Source: Coraliomargarita_B sp036735565
Lineage (GTDB): Bacteria > Verrucomicrobiota > Verrucomicrobiia > Opitutales > Coraliomargaritaceae
Direction of reading: 5' to 3'
Assembly (NCBI GenBank): GCA_036735565.1
Contig: DAINOC010000040.1
Coordinates: forward strand, 1 to 22,062
Length of the DNA: 22,062 nucleotides
Part shown: positions 15,672-22,062 of the stretch, one piece after another
Layout of the letters: each line of letters opens with the position of its first letter
Numbering within the stretch: the stretch's first letter is position 1
The notes under the pieces: generated by a model
Told to the model about the DNA's origin: nothing
What the model saw: the letters and a program-made list of their open reading frames with translations, nothing else
The model's database searches: none
Position numbers and translations under genes: made by a program

Positions 15672-15780
15672 CAGTTTTCGGTTTATCGGTTCTCGGTTTT
15701 TGGTTTATCGGTTCTCGGTTAAACTTTTTGAGCAATCTGAACTGGTAACTGGAGAACAAACAACTGGATAACCGAGACCG
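15672..15780. repeat. Degenerate short repeats between thyA and folA
   Basis: The left half (to about 15720) consists of 7-8 base units, TTTTCGG, TTTATCGG and TTCTCGG types, on the plus strand. The right half (15738-15780) is built on AACTGG and ends in GGATAACCGAGACC. The ends form an imperfect inverted repeat: CGGTTCTCGGTTA (15709-15721) pairs with TAACCGAGACCG (15769-15780), with one unpaired base. Both halves resemble the tracts on either side of the S23 gene at 6006-6050 and 6420-6477, but no gene lies between them here. Confidence 0.6.
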
Positions 15781-16575
15781 CTAGACGGCGATAGGTGCTT
15801 TGATGGCGGGATGTGGATCGTAGTTGAGGAGTTCGAAATCTTCAAACGTGAAGTCGTCGATCGTCGTCACGTTCGGGTTGAGGCGCATTTGCGGAAGGGG
15901 GCGTAGCTCGCGGGAGAGTTGTTCCTTGGCCTGTTCGACGTGGTTGGCGTAGAGGTGCAGGTCGCCGAAGGTGTGGATAAACTCCTTCGCTCGCAAATCG
16001 CAGACCTGAGCGACCATCATGGTGAGGAGCGCGTAGGAGGCGATGTTGAAGGGCACGCCGAGGAAAATATCGGCGCTGCGCTGGTAGAGTTGGCAGCTGA
16101 GTTCGCCGTTGGCCACGTAAAACTGGAAGAGGGCGTGGCAGGGGGGCAGGGCCATGTGCCGGAGCTCGCCGGGGTTCCAGGCGCAGACGATGTGGCGGCG
16201 GCTGTCCGGGTTGTGCTTCAAGGCTTCGATGACTTCGCTGAGTTGATCGACGTGAGTCCCGTCGGGGGCGGCCCAGTTGCGCCACTGTGCACCATAGACG
16301 CGGCCGAGATCGCCGTTGTTATCGGCCCACTCGTCCCAGATGGACACTTTATTTGCCTTGAGGTAGGCGATGTTGGTGTTGCCTTGAATGAACCAGAGCA
16401 GCTCATGGATGATGGAGCGCAGGTGCAGCTTCTTGGTAGTGAGCAGCGGAAAATCCGGATGAAGGGAGAAGCGCGCCTGGGCTCCGAAGATCGAGTAGGT
16501 GCCGGTGCCGGTCCGGTCGTCGCGGTAGGTGCCGGTCTCAAGGACGGTTTGTAGGAGGTCGTGGTAGGCTTTCAT
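15781..16575 (-). CDS. thyA: Thymidylate synthase (ThyA type)
   Basis: A 264-residue enzyme that methylates dUMP to dTMP using methylene-tetrahydrofolate, which becomes dihydrofolate. Seen: the N-terminal phosphate-binding arginine in DDRTGTGT, IIHELLWFIQG, IWDEWA, the active-site Cys146 in LPPCHALFQ, the phosphate-binding arginines (DSRRHI, QRSAD), and the C-terminal IKAPIAV. Length and Cys position equal those of the E. coli enzyme. It follows the DUF721 gene after 41 bases and leads folA and tdk. Confidence 0.96.
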   Translation of the reverse strand: MKAYHDLLQTVLETGTYRDDRTGTGTYSIFGAQARFSLHPDFPLLTTKKLHLRSIIHELLWFIQGNTNIAYLKANKVSIWDEWADNNGDLGRVYGAQWRNWAAPDGTHVDQLSEVIEALKHNPDSRRHIVCAWNPGELRHMALPPCHALFQFYVANGELSCQLYQRSADIFLGVPFNIASYALLTMMVAQVCDLRAKEFIHTFGDLHLYANHVEQAKEQLSRELRPLPQMRLNPNVTTIDDFTFEDFELLNYDPHPAIKAPIAV

Positions 16576-16616
16576 AAGGGTCGCGGCGGGTTTAAGAGGC
16601 GTCCAATGAAGAGCGG

Positions 16617-16982
16617 TCAGCTGCGGATGACGAGATCTTTGATGTTATCGCAGAATTTCAGCTGCTGGATGCGCTTGAGGATGGCGGGTTTTTGAAATTG
16701 CAATTCGGAACGCAGGGTTTGGTTTGCCACAGCGATCAGGAGGGTATGGCCGTCCCGGATGCGCACAGGGGTGCAGCGTCCGGCCAGGCTGGGACCGAAT
16801 ATCTCGGTCCAGTTCTCCACCAAGCTGCGTTCCGGGCTCGGTTGTTCAAGTTTGTATTGCTCGGTGAGCAGAACGAGGAGGCTGTCGAGCGGGTAGGGCT
16901 CCCGGGTGGAGGCGTGCGTGACGGTGCGGGGAAGCCCCCGGAAATCAGCGATGAGGTCTTCAGTGGTTTTTTTAAATCGCAT
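16617..16982 (-). CDS. DUF721 / DciA-like protein
   Basis: A 121-residue protein with the DUF721 fold: VENWTEIFGPSLAGRCTPVRI, a beta strand rich segment (HTLLIAVANQTLRSELQF), and QKPAILKRIQQL. The pattern W-x-x-[IV]-x-G and the later strand-helix unit match DUF721. In several bacteria DUF721 proteins (DciA) load the replicative helicase DnaB, an ancestral role replaced by DnaC in enterobacteria; here the role is inferred by family. The ATG at 16982 is chosen as the domain-consistent start; an open frame continues upstream to 17054. It is the first gene of the run that continues with thyA, folA and tdk, a fitting link between replication and dTMP supply. Confidence 0.75.
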   Translation of the reverse strand: MRFKKTTEDLIADFRGLPRTVTHASTREPYPLDSLLVLLTEQYKLEQPSPERSLVENWTEIFGPSLAGRCTPVRIRDGHTLLIAVANQTLRSELQFQKPAILKRIQQLKFCDNIKDLVIRS

Positions 16983-17131
16983 GGAGCGGATCGTTGGACG
17001 CGCGTGGCCCGTCGGACTGAAAACTCGGTCAGTCCGGAGCAAAAGTGAAGGCATTTTCGGCTAAATTGTAGAGATTGAGCAGATTTTGCAAAATCACTCT
17101 GGTTGGCATGCGCTATGCTTGTTTGTAGACA

Positions 17132-17215
17132 TTCTCCCGGTTATGGGAGTTGGGGTATAAGACAAAGCAGAAAACAGTGTGACGCGGGGTTTAGGGGTAG
17201 ACCCCGCGTCACTTT
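17132..17215 (+). ncRNA. Putative structured small RNA, copy 1
   Basis: Hairpin 1 is CTCCC-GGTTAT-GGGAG (17134-17149), followed by TTGGGGTA and a 21-base A-rich linker. Hairpin 2 is a perfect 12-bp stem, GTGACGCGGGGT with ACCCCGCGTCAC (17179-17212), around the loop TTAGGGGTAG. A short T-run (TTT) follows. The same architecture recurs 196 bases downstream with an identical hairpin 2 loop and a different but fully paired stem, so the RNA fold appears conserved. GGGGTA occurs twice, after hairpin 1 and in the loop. The region lies between divergent genes, where no gene terminator is needed. I cannot match it to a known RNA family. No clear promoter is visible; TTGGCA with TAGACA at 17-base spacing (17103-17131) is a weak candidate. 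Confidence 0.5.
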
Positions 17216-17222
17216 CCCCAAA

Positions 17223-17281
17223 AGCATTCTCAAATGCTCGCAGAAGCGCCAAAACAAAATTTTTTTTAAAAAATCAAAATT
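17223..17281. other. Small hairpin and A/T tract between the two RNA copies
   Basis: A perfect hairpin, AGCATT-CTCA-AATGCT, lies at 17223-17238. It is followed by a run of A and T (17256-17281) that includes eight T then six A. The A/T tract is about 50 bases before the second RNA copy and might serve as an UP-element-like promoter feature for it. No promoter core is convincing. Confidence 0.3.
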
Positions 17282-17327
17282 AAGCTTGCACGCGGGAAAA
17301 ATTCGATCATCTCTCTGGGCATCAACT

Positions 17328-17410
17328 TTCTCCCGCAAGGGAGTTTGGGGTAACTAAAGTAGACAATAGTTGGCGCGGTCCTTAGGGGTAGGGACCGCGC
17401 CATTTTTTTG
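17328..17410 (+). ncRNA. Putative structured small RNA, copy 2
   Basis: Hairpin 1 is CTCCC-GCAA-GGGAG (17330-17343), followed by TTTGGGGTA and an 18-base linker. Hairpin 2 is a perfect 11-bp stem, TGGCGCGGTCC with GGACCGCGCCA (17371-17402), around TTAGGGGTAG, the same ten-base loop as copy 1. It ends in a seven-T run (17404-17410), a standard intrinsic terminator on the plus strand. Compared with copy 1, hairpin 2 stem bases differ while pairing is preserved, which favours a selected RNA structure over simple DNA duplication. Function unknown. Confidence 0.55.
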
Positions 17411-17652
17411 TGCTCTTTTCTTTTTTTCGGCATCCCTTCGCTGGGATATTCCCTTACCCGGGATTTTCGCTGCAATCGGTGATTGTGTGACGGCAAAAGC
17501 TCCTGAGGAGGCAACGGCCATCTGGAAAGTGAGAGTGTGATGAGGGTGTTCGTGCCCCCCCCCCGTGGTGTGTGGCAGGGCCCGCCTGCCTTTTGAGGCG
17601 GGGGTGAAGGATTTTGGTTTTCAAGCGAAGCGACCGGCGTCAGTCCTGAAGC
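17411..17652. other. Leader region upstream of the amidase
   Basis: No gene is visible. The stretch holds two hairpins, ATCCC-TTCGCT-GGGAT at 17432-17447 and CCCGCCT-GCCTTTTG-AGGCGGG at 17581-17602, and a run of ten C at 17555-17564. The second hairpin is about 50 bases before the amidase start and could be a regulatory leader; the C-tract is slippage-prone. No promoter core is convincing. Confidence 0.35.
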
Positions 17653-18852
17653 ATGCGATCCTTCAAAGTCCGTCAACCGAGAGCGATTTCCGGCAAGCCA
17701 TTGCGTTCATCATTTGGACGCCCCAGGGGCTGGTTGACGCTTTCGCTGTTGATGGTTCCGGCTATGGTGGAGGGTTTTTCCGTGGAGGCACCTCTGGACG
17801 CTCGTTTAGCAGAGCGCTACCTGTCTTATATAAGGGACCGCGTGGAGCTTTTAGAAAAAGTTGATTTCGGTGATCGGCCCCGGCGGGCGTGGTGGGTTGA
17901 GCCCGGGGCGATCAAGGCCGCAGCGGGAGGCCCCGGCGCAGAGTTGAGGGGGCTGCACATCGCTCTCGACCCGGGGCACATTGGTGGCGTTTTTGCGCGT
18001 GAGGAGGGGCGCGAGTTCCAAATAGCGCCATCCGATTTTCCGGTGCGCGAAGGCGATCTGGTCTTGAAGGTGGCTCAACGCGTTGAGGCTCAGTTGATCG
18101 CCTGCGGCGCGCGTGTCACCTTGCTGCGAACCGGTCCGCTGCCGGTCAACCAGGGAGAAGCCTTGCCTTCCCTTAATGAACTGCTCGCCCGGATCCCGAA
18201 GCCGGAAAACCGCTCGCTCACAGCGATGGCGGCCTACGCAATGCGGATCCGCAGGGCTTATTTTCAGGAAGTCTTCGTGCGTGGGGATCTGCTCGCGCGG
18301 GCACACCGCATCAACGAGGTGATACGACCGGATGTGGTGCTTTCGCTCCACATTAATGCCGCCCCATGGCCGGAGCCGGAGGCTTCGGAGGGTCGGCTAG
18401 TTTTGGTAAAGCGCGACCACTGTCATGTCCTGATTTTTGGCAGTGTTTCTGAGGGCGAATTACGCTCGCCCGCGCAGCAGGTGCAGGTGGGTAAAAAGAT
18501 GTTCAATGGCAGCGGCCCGATTGAGCAGGAGTTGGGCGCCGCTCTCGGCGAGGCCCTCGGCACGGCTCTGGGATTGAAGCCGTCACAATACGACGGGCAG
18601 AATGCCTATCCCATGCCCGAGGGTGCGGGTTATCTCTGGGCGCGGAATCTTTTATTGCTGCGCCTCGTTGAGTGCCCTGTTGTTTTGCTGGAGCCTTTTC
18701 TCGCCAATAGTGTGGAGGGTTACGGTCGCCTGCAGTCGGCATTGCGGGCACGTGAGGCGGGTGAGCCTGCGGCGGAAGACGATATTTTGGAGGTTTATGC
18801 CGTGGCCGTGGTTCGGGCCATTCTGCAGGTATACGGGCCGACGCTCCCCTAG
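17653..18852 (+). CDS. N-acetylmuramoyl-L-alanine amidase (Amidase_3)
   Basis: A 399-residue zinc amidase that cuts the bond between N-acetylmuramic acid and the stem peptide, acting in the periplasm during cell separation or wall recycling. Seen: an N-terminal basic stretch and hydrophobic segment (WLTLSLLMVPAMVEGFS, residues 27-43) that should be a signal peptide or anchor; the first zinc His in ALDPGHIGG (His109), the Glu ligand in REGDLVLKVA (Glu133), the second His in LSLHINA (His233) and the catalytic Glu347 in LLEPFLAN. All four key residues are present. The spacing from Glu133 to His233 is about 100 residues, longer than in typical AmiC-type domains, because of a helical insertion around residues 165-215. 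No SPOR, AMIN or LysM domain is visible. It converges on the LON-domain gene with a two-base gap. Confidence 0.82.
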   Translation: MRSFKVRQPRAISGKPLRSSFGRPRGWLTLSLLMVPAMVEGFSVEAPLDARLAERYLSYIRDRVELLEKVDFGDRPRRAWWVEPGAIKAAAGGPGAELRGLHIALDPGHIGGVFAREEGREFQIAPSDFPVREGDLVLKVAQRVEAQLIACGARVTLLRTGPLPVNQGEALPSLNELLARIPKPENRSLTAMAAYAMRIRRAYFQEVFVRGDLLARAHRINEVIRPDVVLSLHINAAPWPEPEASEGRLVLVKRDHCHVLIFGSVSEGELRSPAQQVQVGKKMFNGSGPIEQELGAALGEALGTALGLKPSQYDGQNAYPMPEGAGYLWARNLLLLRLVECPVVLLEPFLANSVEGYGRLQSALRAREAGEPAAEDDILEVYAVAVVRAILQVYGPTLP

Positions 18853-18854
18853 GC

Positions 18855-19538
18855 TTAGTTCTGTCCAGTGTTCTTGTCGTCCGAGCTTCCCTTCAGGTCG
18901 CGTTCGAGCCGTAGTTGCTCGATACGTGCGCGGAGGTAACGTTCGAACTTCTCGAACCGTGCGAGGATGCCGCGTGTCTCGAAGAGTTCCAGTTTGAGCG
19001 GCTGCGAGGCGCACAAGGTGTGAATCGCCAGATCCAGGGTGCCTTCGGGTTCCCCCACCTGAAGCAGGAACTCGAGGATCTCCCTGGGCAGGGCCTTGTC
19101 CAACTGCATTTGTTTTTTTATCAGCGCAATCAGCGAGGATTGGATCGCATTGAGGGTGTCCGCAGAGCCGTCGCACTCGCTCGGATAAGGGCGAACCCGT
19201 ATGCGGCGAAACGGCTCGGATTGAACCATGTCCTCGCATTCGATCCGGGCCAGTCCCTGTAAAATAAGATTGGAGGTTCCGTCCGGGTTCTTGCGACAGG
19301 CCCGGACCATGCCCAGGCCTGCGATTTTTCTGGGCGGGTCGGATTCCGGAGACAGGCCGGCTGCTTCCTGGTTGATGGCGGCGAGCGCGAACATGCGGTC
19401 ATGGGCCAGGACCTCTTTCAGCATCAAGCGGTAGCGCTCCTCGAAGATATAGAGCGGGATCATCGCTTGGGGAAACAGGGTGATTCCCTCTAGCGTCATG
19501 AGCGGGATTTCCCTGGGGACTTCGATTTCTGATTGCAT
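18855..19538 (-). CDS. LON substrate-binding-domain protein
   Basis: A 227-residue protein with an N-terminal PUA-like LON substrate-binding domain: IPLMTLEGITLFPQAMIPLYIFEERYR at the start is the signature, followed by the beta strands with GLGMVRACRKNPDGTS and LILQGLARIE. The rest is mainly helical (about residues 125-225). It lacks the AAA+ and Ser-Lys protease domains of Lon, so it is a stand-alone module of unknown role; related bacterial proteins are widespread and uncharacterised. The gene follows the Cdd1-like gene by eight bases on the same strand, probably as an operon, and is divergent, over that gene, from dnaK. Confidence 0.82.
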   Translation of the reverse strand: MQSEIEVPREIPLMTLEGITLFPQAMIPLYIFEERYRLMLKEVLAHDRMFALAAINQEAAGLSPESDPPRKIAGLGMVRACRKNPDGTSNLILQGLARIECEDMVQSEPFRRIRVRPYPSECDGSADTLNAIQSSLIALIKKQMQLDKALPREILEFLLQVGEPEGTLDLAIHTLCASQPLKLELFETRGILARFEKFERYLRARIEQLRLERDLKGSSDDKNTGQN

Positions 19539-19546
19539 GGTTGGAA

Positions 19547-19825
19547 TTATCTCCAGGCATCCGGGTGCAGTTTGCGGGGATCCGGTGCGCTGTTCTCCGC
19601 ATAGTAAACGGCCATTCGAAAATAGCCAATCCGGTCGTCCGGAATCGAAGGGTTCTTCAGTCGGGCTTCTTCAAAAATAACTTCGGGTGCACGCCCGCAG
19701 AGATGAAAGACCTCCGTGATACCCAGATTTATCAGATCGCGGGCGGCCGCCACGTTCATCCGCGGTATTCGCATTAACGCGGAGTTGAGCGCCTCGTAGT
19801 CGACCTTTTTTTTGGGTGTTTCCAT
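19547..19825 (-). CDS. Helix-hairpin-helix protein, Cdd1 / pathogenicity-locus family
   Basis: A 92-residue protein with a helix-hairpin-helix-like core (IPRMNVAAARDLINLGITEVFHLCG) and the family's characteristic end, YFRMAVYYAENSAPDPRKLHPDAW. This pattern matches the Cdd1 ('pathogenicity locus') family, named from a Clostridioides difficile gene next to the toxin locus; members are common in non-pathogens and have no proven function. The fold suggests nucleic-acid binding. It starts the two-gene operon with the LON-domain gene and is divergent from dnaK. Confidence 0.75.
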   Translation of the reverse strand: METPKKKVDYEALNSALMRIPRMNVAAARDLINLGITEVFHLCGRAPEVIFEEARLKNPSIPDDRIGYFRMAVYYAENSAPDPRKLHPDAWR

Positions 19826-20059
19826 GGAATGATGCGGAGTTTGGCGCGATGGTCGGTCAGCGCGAACCCGGATTACGGGTTTTAGCCGTTTTCGCGTGCC
19901 TTGGTAGTGTGCCGCACTGAGTCAAGTGAGACGCGCCCTGCGTCACGGTGGCGCATCTTTTGTGGGATTTTGCCCGAATTTATTTAGAAGGTAAATTTTT
20001 AAAATTCTGTGGATCAGTTGTTTATAAATAATTTTTTCCGAGGGAATGGGAACTGCTAA
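19826..20059. promoter_or_regulatory. Divergent region between Cdd1-like gene and dnaK
   Basis: The 234 bases are GC-moderate on the left and strongly AT-rich on the right (about 19975-20040). A small hairpin, GACGC-GCCCT-GCGTC, lies at 19930-19944. TATAAA at 20023-20028 is a possible -10 element for dnaK, with only a weak -35. I looked for the CIRCE operator used by HrcA and found none, so control by HrcA is not supported by this sequence. Confidence 0.35.
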
Positions 20060-22000
20060 ATGGTTGGCATGGGTAAAATTATTGGCATCGATCTAGGCAC
20101 AACAAATTCTTGTATGTCTGTCATGGAAGGCGGCGAACCGGTCGTCATCCCGAACTCCGAGGGCGCCCGCACGACGCCGTCGATCGTGGCATTCGCGAAA
20201 AACGGCGAGCGTCTCGTGGGGCAGGCGGCCAAACGGCAGGCTGTCACGAATCCGCAGAACACGATTTTCTCGGCCAAGCGCTTCATTGGACGCAAATTCA
20301 GCGAAGTGCAGGAAGAGGCCAAGAGCCTTCCTTACAAAGTCGTCGAAGGCAAAAACGGTGACGCTTACATCGAGTGTGAGGTCGACGGGAAGACGCAGAG
20401 CTATGCTCCCGAGCAGATCTCCGCGATGATTTTGCAAAAGCTGAAGGCCGACGCGGAAGCGTATCTCGGGGAAAAAGTTACCGAGGCAGTAATCACTGTG
20501 CCGGCCTATTTCAACGACGCCCAGCGCCAAGCCACCAAAGACGCGGGACAGATTGCCGGATTGGATGTGAAACGCATCATCAACGAGCCGACTGCCGCAG
20601 CGCTGGCCTATGGTTTGGATAAGGGCAAGGATGAGGTGATCGCTGTTTACGACCTCGGTGGCGGCACCTTCGACATTTCCATTCTCGAAATCGGCGACGG
20701 CGTCTTCGAGGTGAAGGCGACCAACGGTGATACCCACCTCGGTGGTGACAACTGGGACAGTGCCCTCATTGACTACCTGATCGAAGACTTCAAAAAAGAG
20801 CAGGGGATTGACCTGCGCTCTGACAAGATGGCGCTTCAGCGGCTCAAGGAAGAGGCGGAGAAGGCCAAGATCGCGCTTTCGTCGACGCAGAGCACGGATA
20901 TCAACCTGCCGTTCATCACGGCCGATGCCTCGGGTCCCAAGCATTTGAACATAACGCTGTCCCGCTCCAAGCTGGAGCAGATATGCGATGGCCTCTACCA
21001 GCGCACGGTGGGTCCCTTCAAGTCCTGCTTAAAGGATTCCGGACACAGCGCATCCGAGATCGGTGAGCTGGTGCTCGTGGGCGGTATGACGCGTTCGCCC
21101 AAAGTTGTGGAGATCGCGAAGGACCTGACCGGCAAGGAGCCGCACAAGGGTGTGAACCCTGACGAAGTGGTGGCCATCGGTGCTGCGATCCAAGGCGGCG
21201 TTTTGCAGGGCGACGTGCGGGATGTCTTGCTCCTGGACGTAACGCCACTGACGCTGGCCATTGAAACCGCTGGCGGCGTGGCCACCCCGATGATCGAGCG
21301 GAACACCACGATTCCGACGAAGAAGAGCCAGACCTTTTCGACCTATGCGGACAACCAGACGGCGGTGGATATCCAGGTGCTGCAAGGGGAGCGCCCCATG
21401 GCCAAGGACAACAAAGTTCTGGGCAACTTCCGCCTCGATGGCATTCCCACCGCACCGCGTGGCACACCGCAGATCGAGGTGACTTTTGATATCGATGCCA
21501 ACGGCATTCTCAATGTCAGCGCAAAGGACAAAGGCACTGGTAAGGAGCAAAAGATCACCATCTCCGGCTCATCCGGTCTGGATAAGGATGAGGTCGAGAA
21601 GCTGAAGCGCGAAGCCGAAGCTCATGCCGCAGAGGACGCCGCTTTGAAGGCCCGCGTGGAAGCACGCAACGAACTCGATAATATGGTTTACCAGGCGGAG
21701 AAGCAGATCGGCGAACTGGGCGACAAGATCCCTGCCGAAAAAAAGACGGAACTGCAGGCGGCCATCGAAAGCGCTAAGGAAGTGCTGAAGAACCCGGAGG
21801 CGGATGCCGACGCACTCAAAGCCCCGAAAGAGCAATTACTCGCGGTCATGCAGTCCTTCGCGCAGGACCTCTACAGCCAGGCTGGCGCAACCGAAGGCTC
21901 CGCTGCTGATGGCGATGCTGCGGGCTCCGGCGAACCGAAGAAGGCTGAGAGCGATGCCGTCGACGCCGACTTCGAAGTCGTCGATGACGACAAGAAATAA
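20060..22000 (+). CDS. dnaK: Chaperone protein DnaK (Hsp70)
   Basis: A 646-residue cytoplasmic Hsp70 that binds unfolded peptides in an ATP-driven cycle with DnaJ and GrpE. Seen: the N-terminal ATPase motif IIGIDLGTTNSC, YFNDAQRQATKDAG, NEPTAAALAYG, DLGGGTFDISI, the phosphate-2 region LVGGMTRSPKV, the interdomain linker DVLLLDVTPLTL, and the substrate-binding domain (FDIDANGILNVSAKDKGTGKE). A helical lid and an acidic, disordered tail ending in FEVVDDDKK complete it. Start: ATG 20060, with ATG 20069 (MGKIIGID) equally possible and closer to the usual family start. Neither grpE nor dnaJ is next to it. Its strong purine-rich leader (GAGGGAATGGGAA) lies slightly too far upstream for a standard Shine-Dalgarno. 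Confidence 0.97.
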   Translation: MVGMGKIIGIDLGTTNSCMSVMEGGEPVVIPNSEGARTTPSIVAFAKNGERLVGQAAKRQAVTNPQNTIFSAKRFIGRKFSEVQEEAKSLPYKVVEGKNGDAYIECEVDGKTQSYAPEQISAMILQKLKADAEAYLGEKVTEAVITVPAYFNDAQRQATKDAGQIAGLDVKRIINEPTAAALAYGLDKGKDEVIAVYDLGGGTFDISILEIGDGVFEVKATNGDTHLGGDNWDSALIDYLIEDFKKEQGIDLRSDKMALQRLKEEAEKAKIALSSTQSTDINLPFITADASGPKHLNITLSRSKLEQICDGLYQRTVGPFKSCLKDSGHSASEIGELVLVGGMTRSPKVVEIAKDLTGKEPHKGVNPDEVVAIGAAIQGGVLQGDVRDVLLLDVTPLTLAIETAGGVATPMIERNTTIPTKKSQTFSTYADNQTAVDIQVLQGERPMAKDNKVLGNFRLDGIPTAPRGTPQIEVTFDIDANGILNVSAKDKGTGKEQKITISGSSGLDKDEVEKLKREAEAHAAEDAALKARVEARNELDNMVYQAEKQIGELGDKIPAEKKTELQAAIESAKEVLKNPEADADALKAPKEQLLAVMQSFAQDLYSQAGATEGSAADGDAAGSGEPKKAESDAVDADFEVVDDDKK

Positions 22001-22007
22001 ATTTCGC

Positions 22008-22039
22008 CGCAGGGTGCCGCATTCCAGCGGTGCACTGCG
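22008..22039 (+). terminator. Possible stem-loop terminator after dnaK
   Basis: Outer arms CGCAG and CTGCG and inner arms CCGC and GCGG pair around ATTCCA, with a four-base internal loop on each side. There is no T-run after it. A weak candidate, based mainly on its place eight bases after the dnaK stop. Confidence 0.3.
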
Positions 22040-22062
22040 ACGCTATCCAAAACCAAATTCCC

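Noticed and set aside
17266..17676. 136-codon minus-strand open frame across the second RNA copy
   Set aside because: Low-complexity proline/basic composition, no family features, and it runs through the perfect terminator-like hairpin.
19826..20059. CIRCE heat-shock operator before dnaK
   Set aside because: No TTAGCACTC / GAGTGCTAA pair was found; only a small unrelated hairpin.

Overview
The window looks like a chromosomal segment of a PVC-group bacterium, most likely a verrucomicrobium of the Opitutae/Puniceicoccales type. This is an inference from the moderately high GC content, a PEP-CTERM protein, the scarcity of Shine-Dalgarno sites, the four-helix-bundle S23 protein, and intergenic junctions filled with degenerate 7-8 bp repeats. 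No rRNA, tRNA, CRISPR array or transposase is visible. A 100-N assembly gap lies at 4542-4641, and its two flanks are identical over 55 bp.

Layout. (1) 1-3700: an Hpt phosphotransfer protein; convergent to it, an NSS-family sodium symporter with a short, translationally coupled single-membrane-span partner; divergent from that, an LptF/LptG-type permease. (2) 3710-10966: a probable sugar-derivative catabolic locus. On the minus strand, in transcription order, are an XRE-cupin regulator, a TIM-barrel sugar isomerase, an S23 four-helix-bundle gene, a Gfo/Idh/MocA oxidoreductase and an SDR. On the plus strand, divergent from the regulator, are an FrdA-like FAD oxidoreductase and a DMT permease. 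(3) 10967-12009: a lower-GC stretch with a PEP-CTERM secreted protein that has a clear signal peptide but no normal start codon. (4) 12069-16982 (minus): DUF721 protein, thymidylate synthase, dihydrofolate reductase, thymidine kinase, glutamate dehydrogenase and class I mannose-6-phosphate isomerase. (5) 17055-17652: a gene-free region between divergent genes. It holds two tandem copies of an about 80-nt structured element: two hairpins each, an identical 10-nt terminal loop, and different but fully paired stems. (6) 17653-22000: an N-acetylmuramoyl-L-alanine amidase, a convergent pair (LON-domain protein and helix-hairpin-helix Cdd1-type protein), and dnaK.

How the genes work together. Region 2 reads as one inducible pathway in which the cupin domain of the regulator senses a metabolite and controls both arms from a short AT-rich divergent region. 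Region 4 joins de novo dTMP synthesis (ThyA), recycling of the dihydrofolate it makes (FolA) and thymidine salvage (Tdk).

The least explained items are the tandem putative small RNAs at 17132-17410, the S23 gene bounded by degenerate repeats in inverted arrangement (6006-6477) with a possible gene-less relative between folA and thyA (15672-15780), and the inverted heptamer array at 4680-4838 that coincides with the assembly break.
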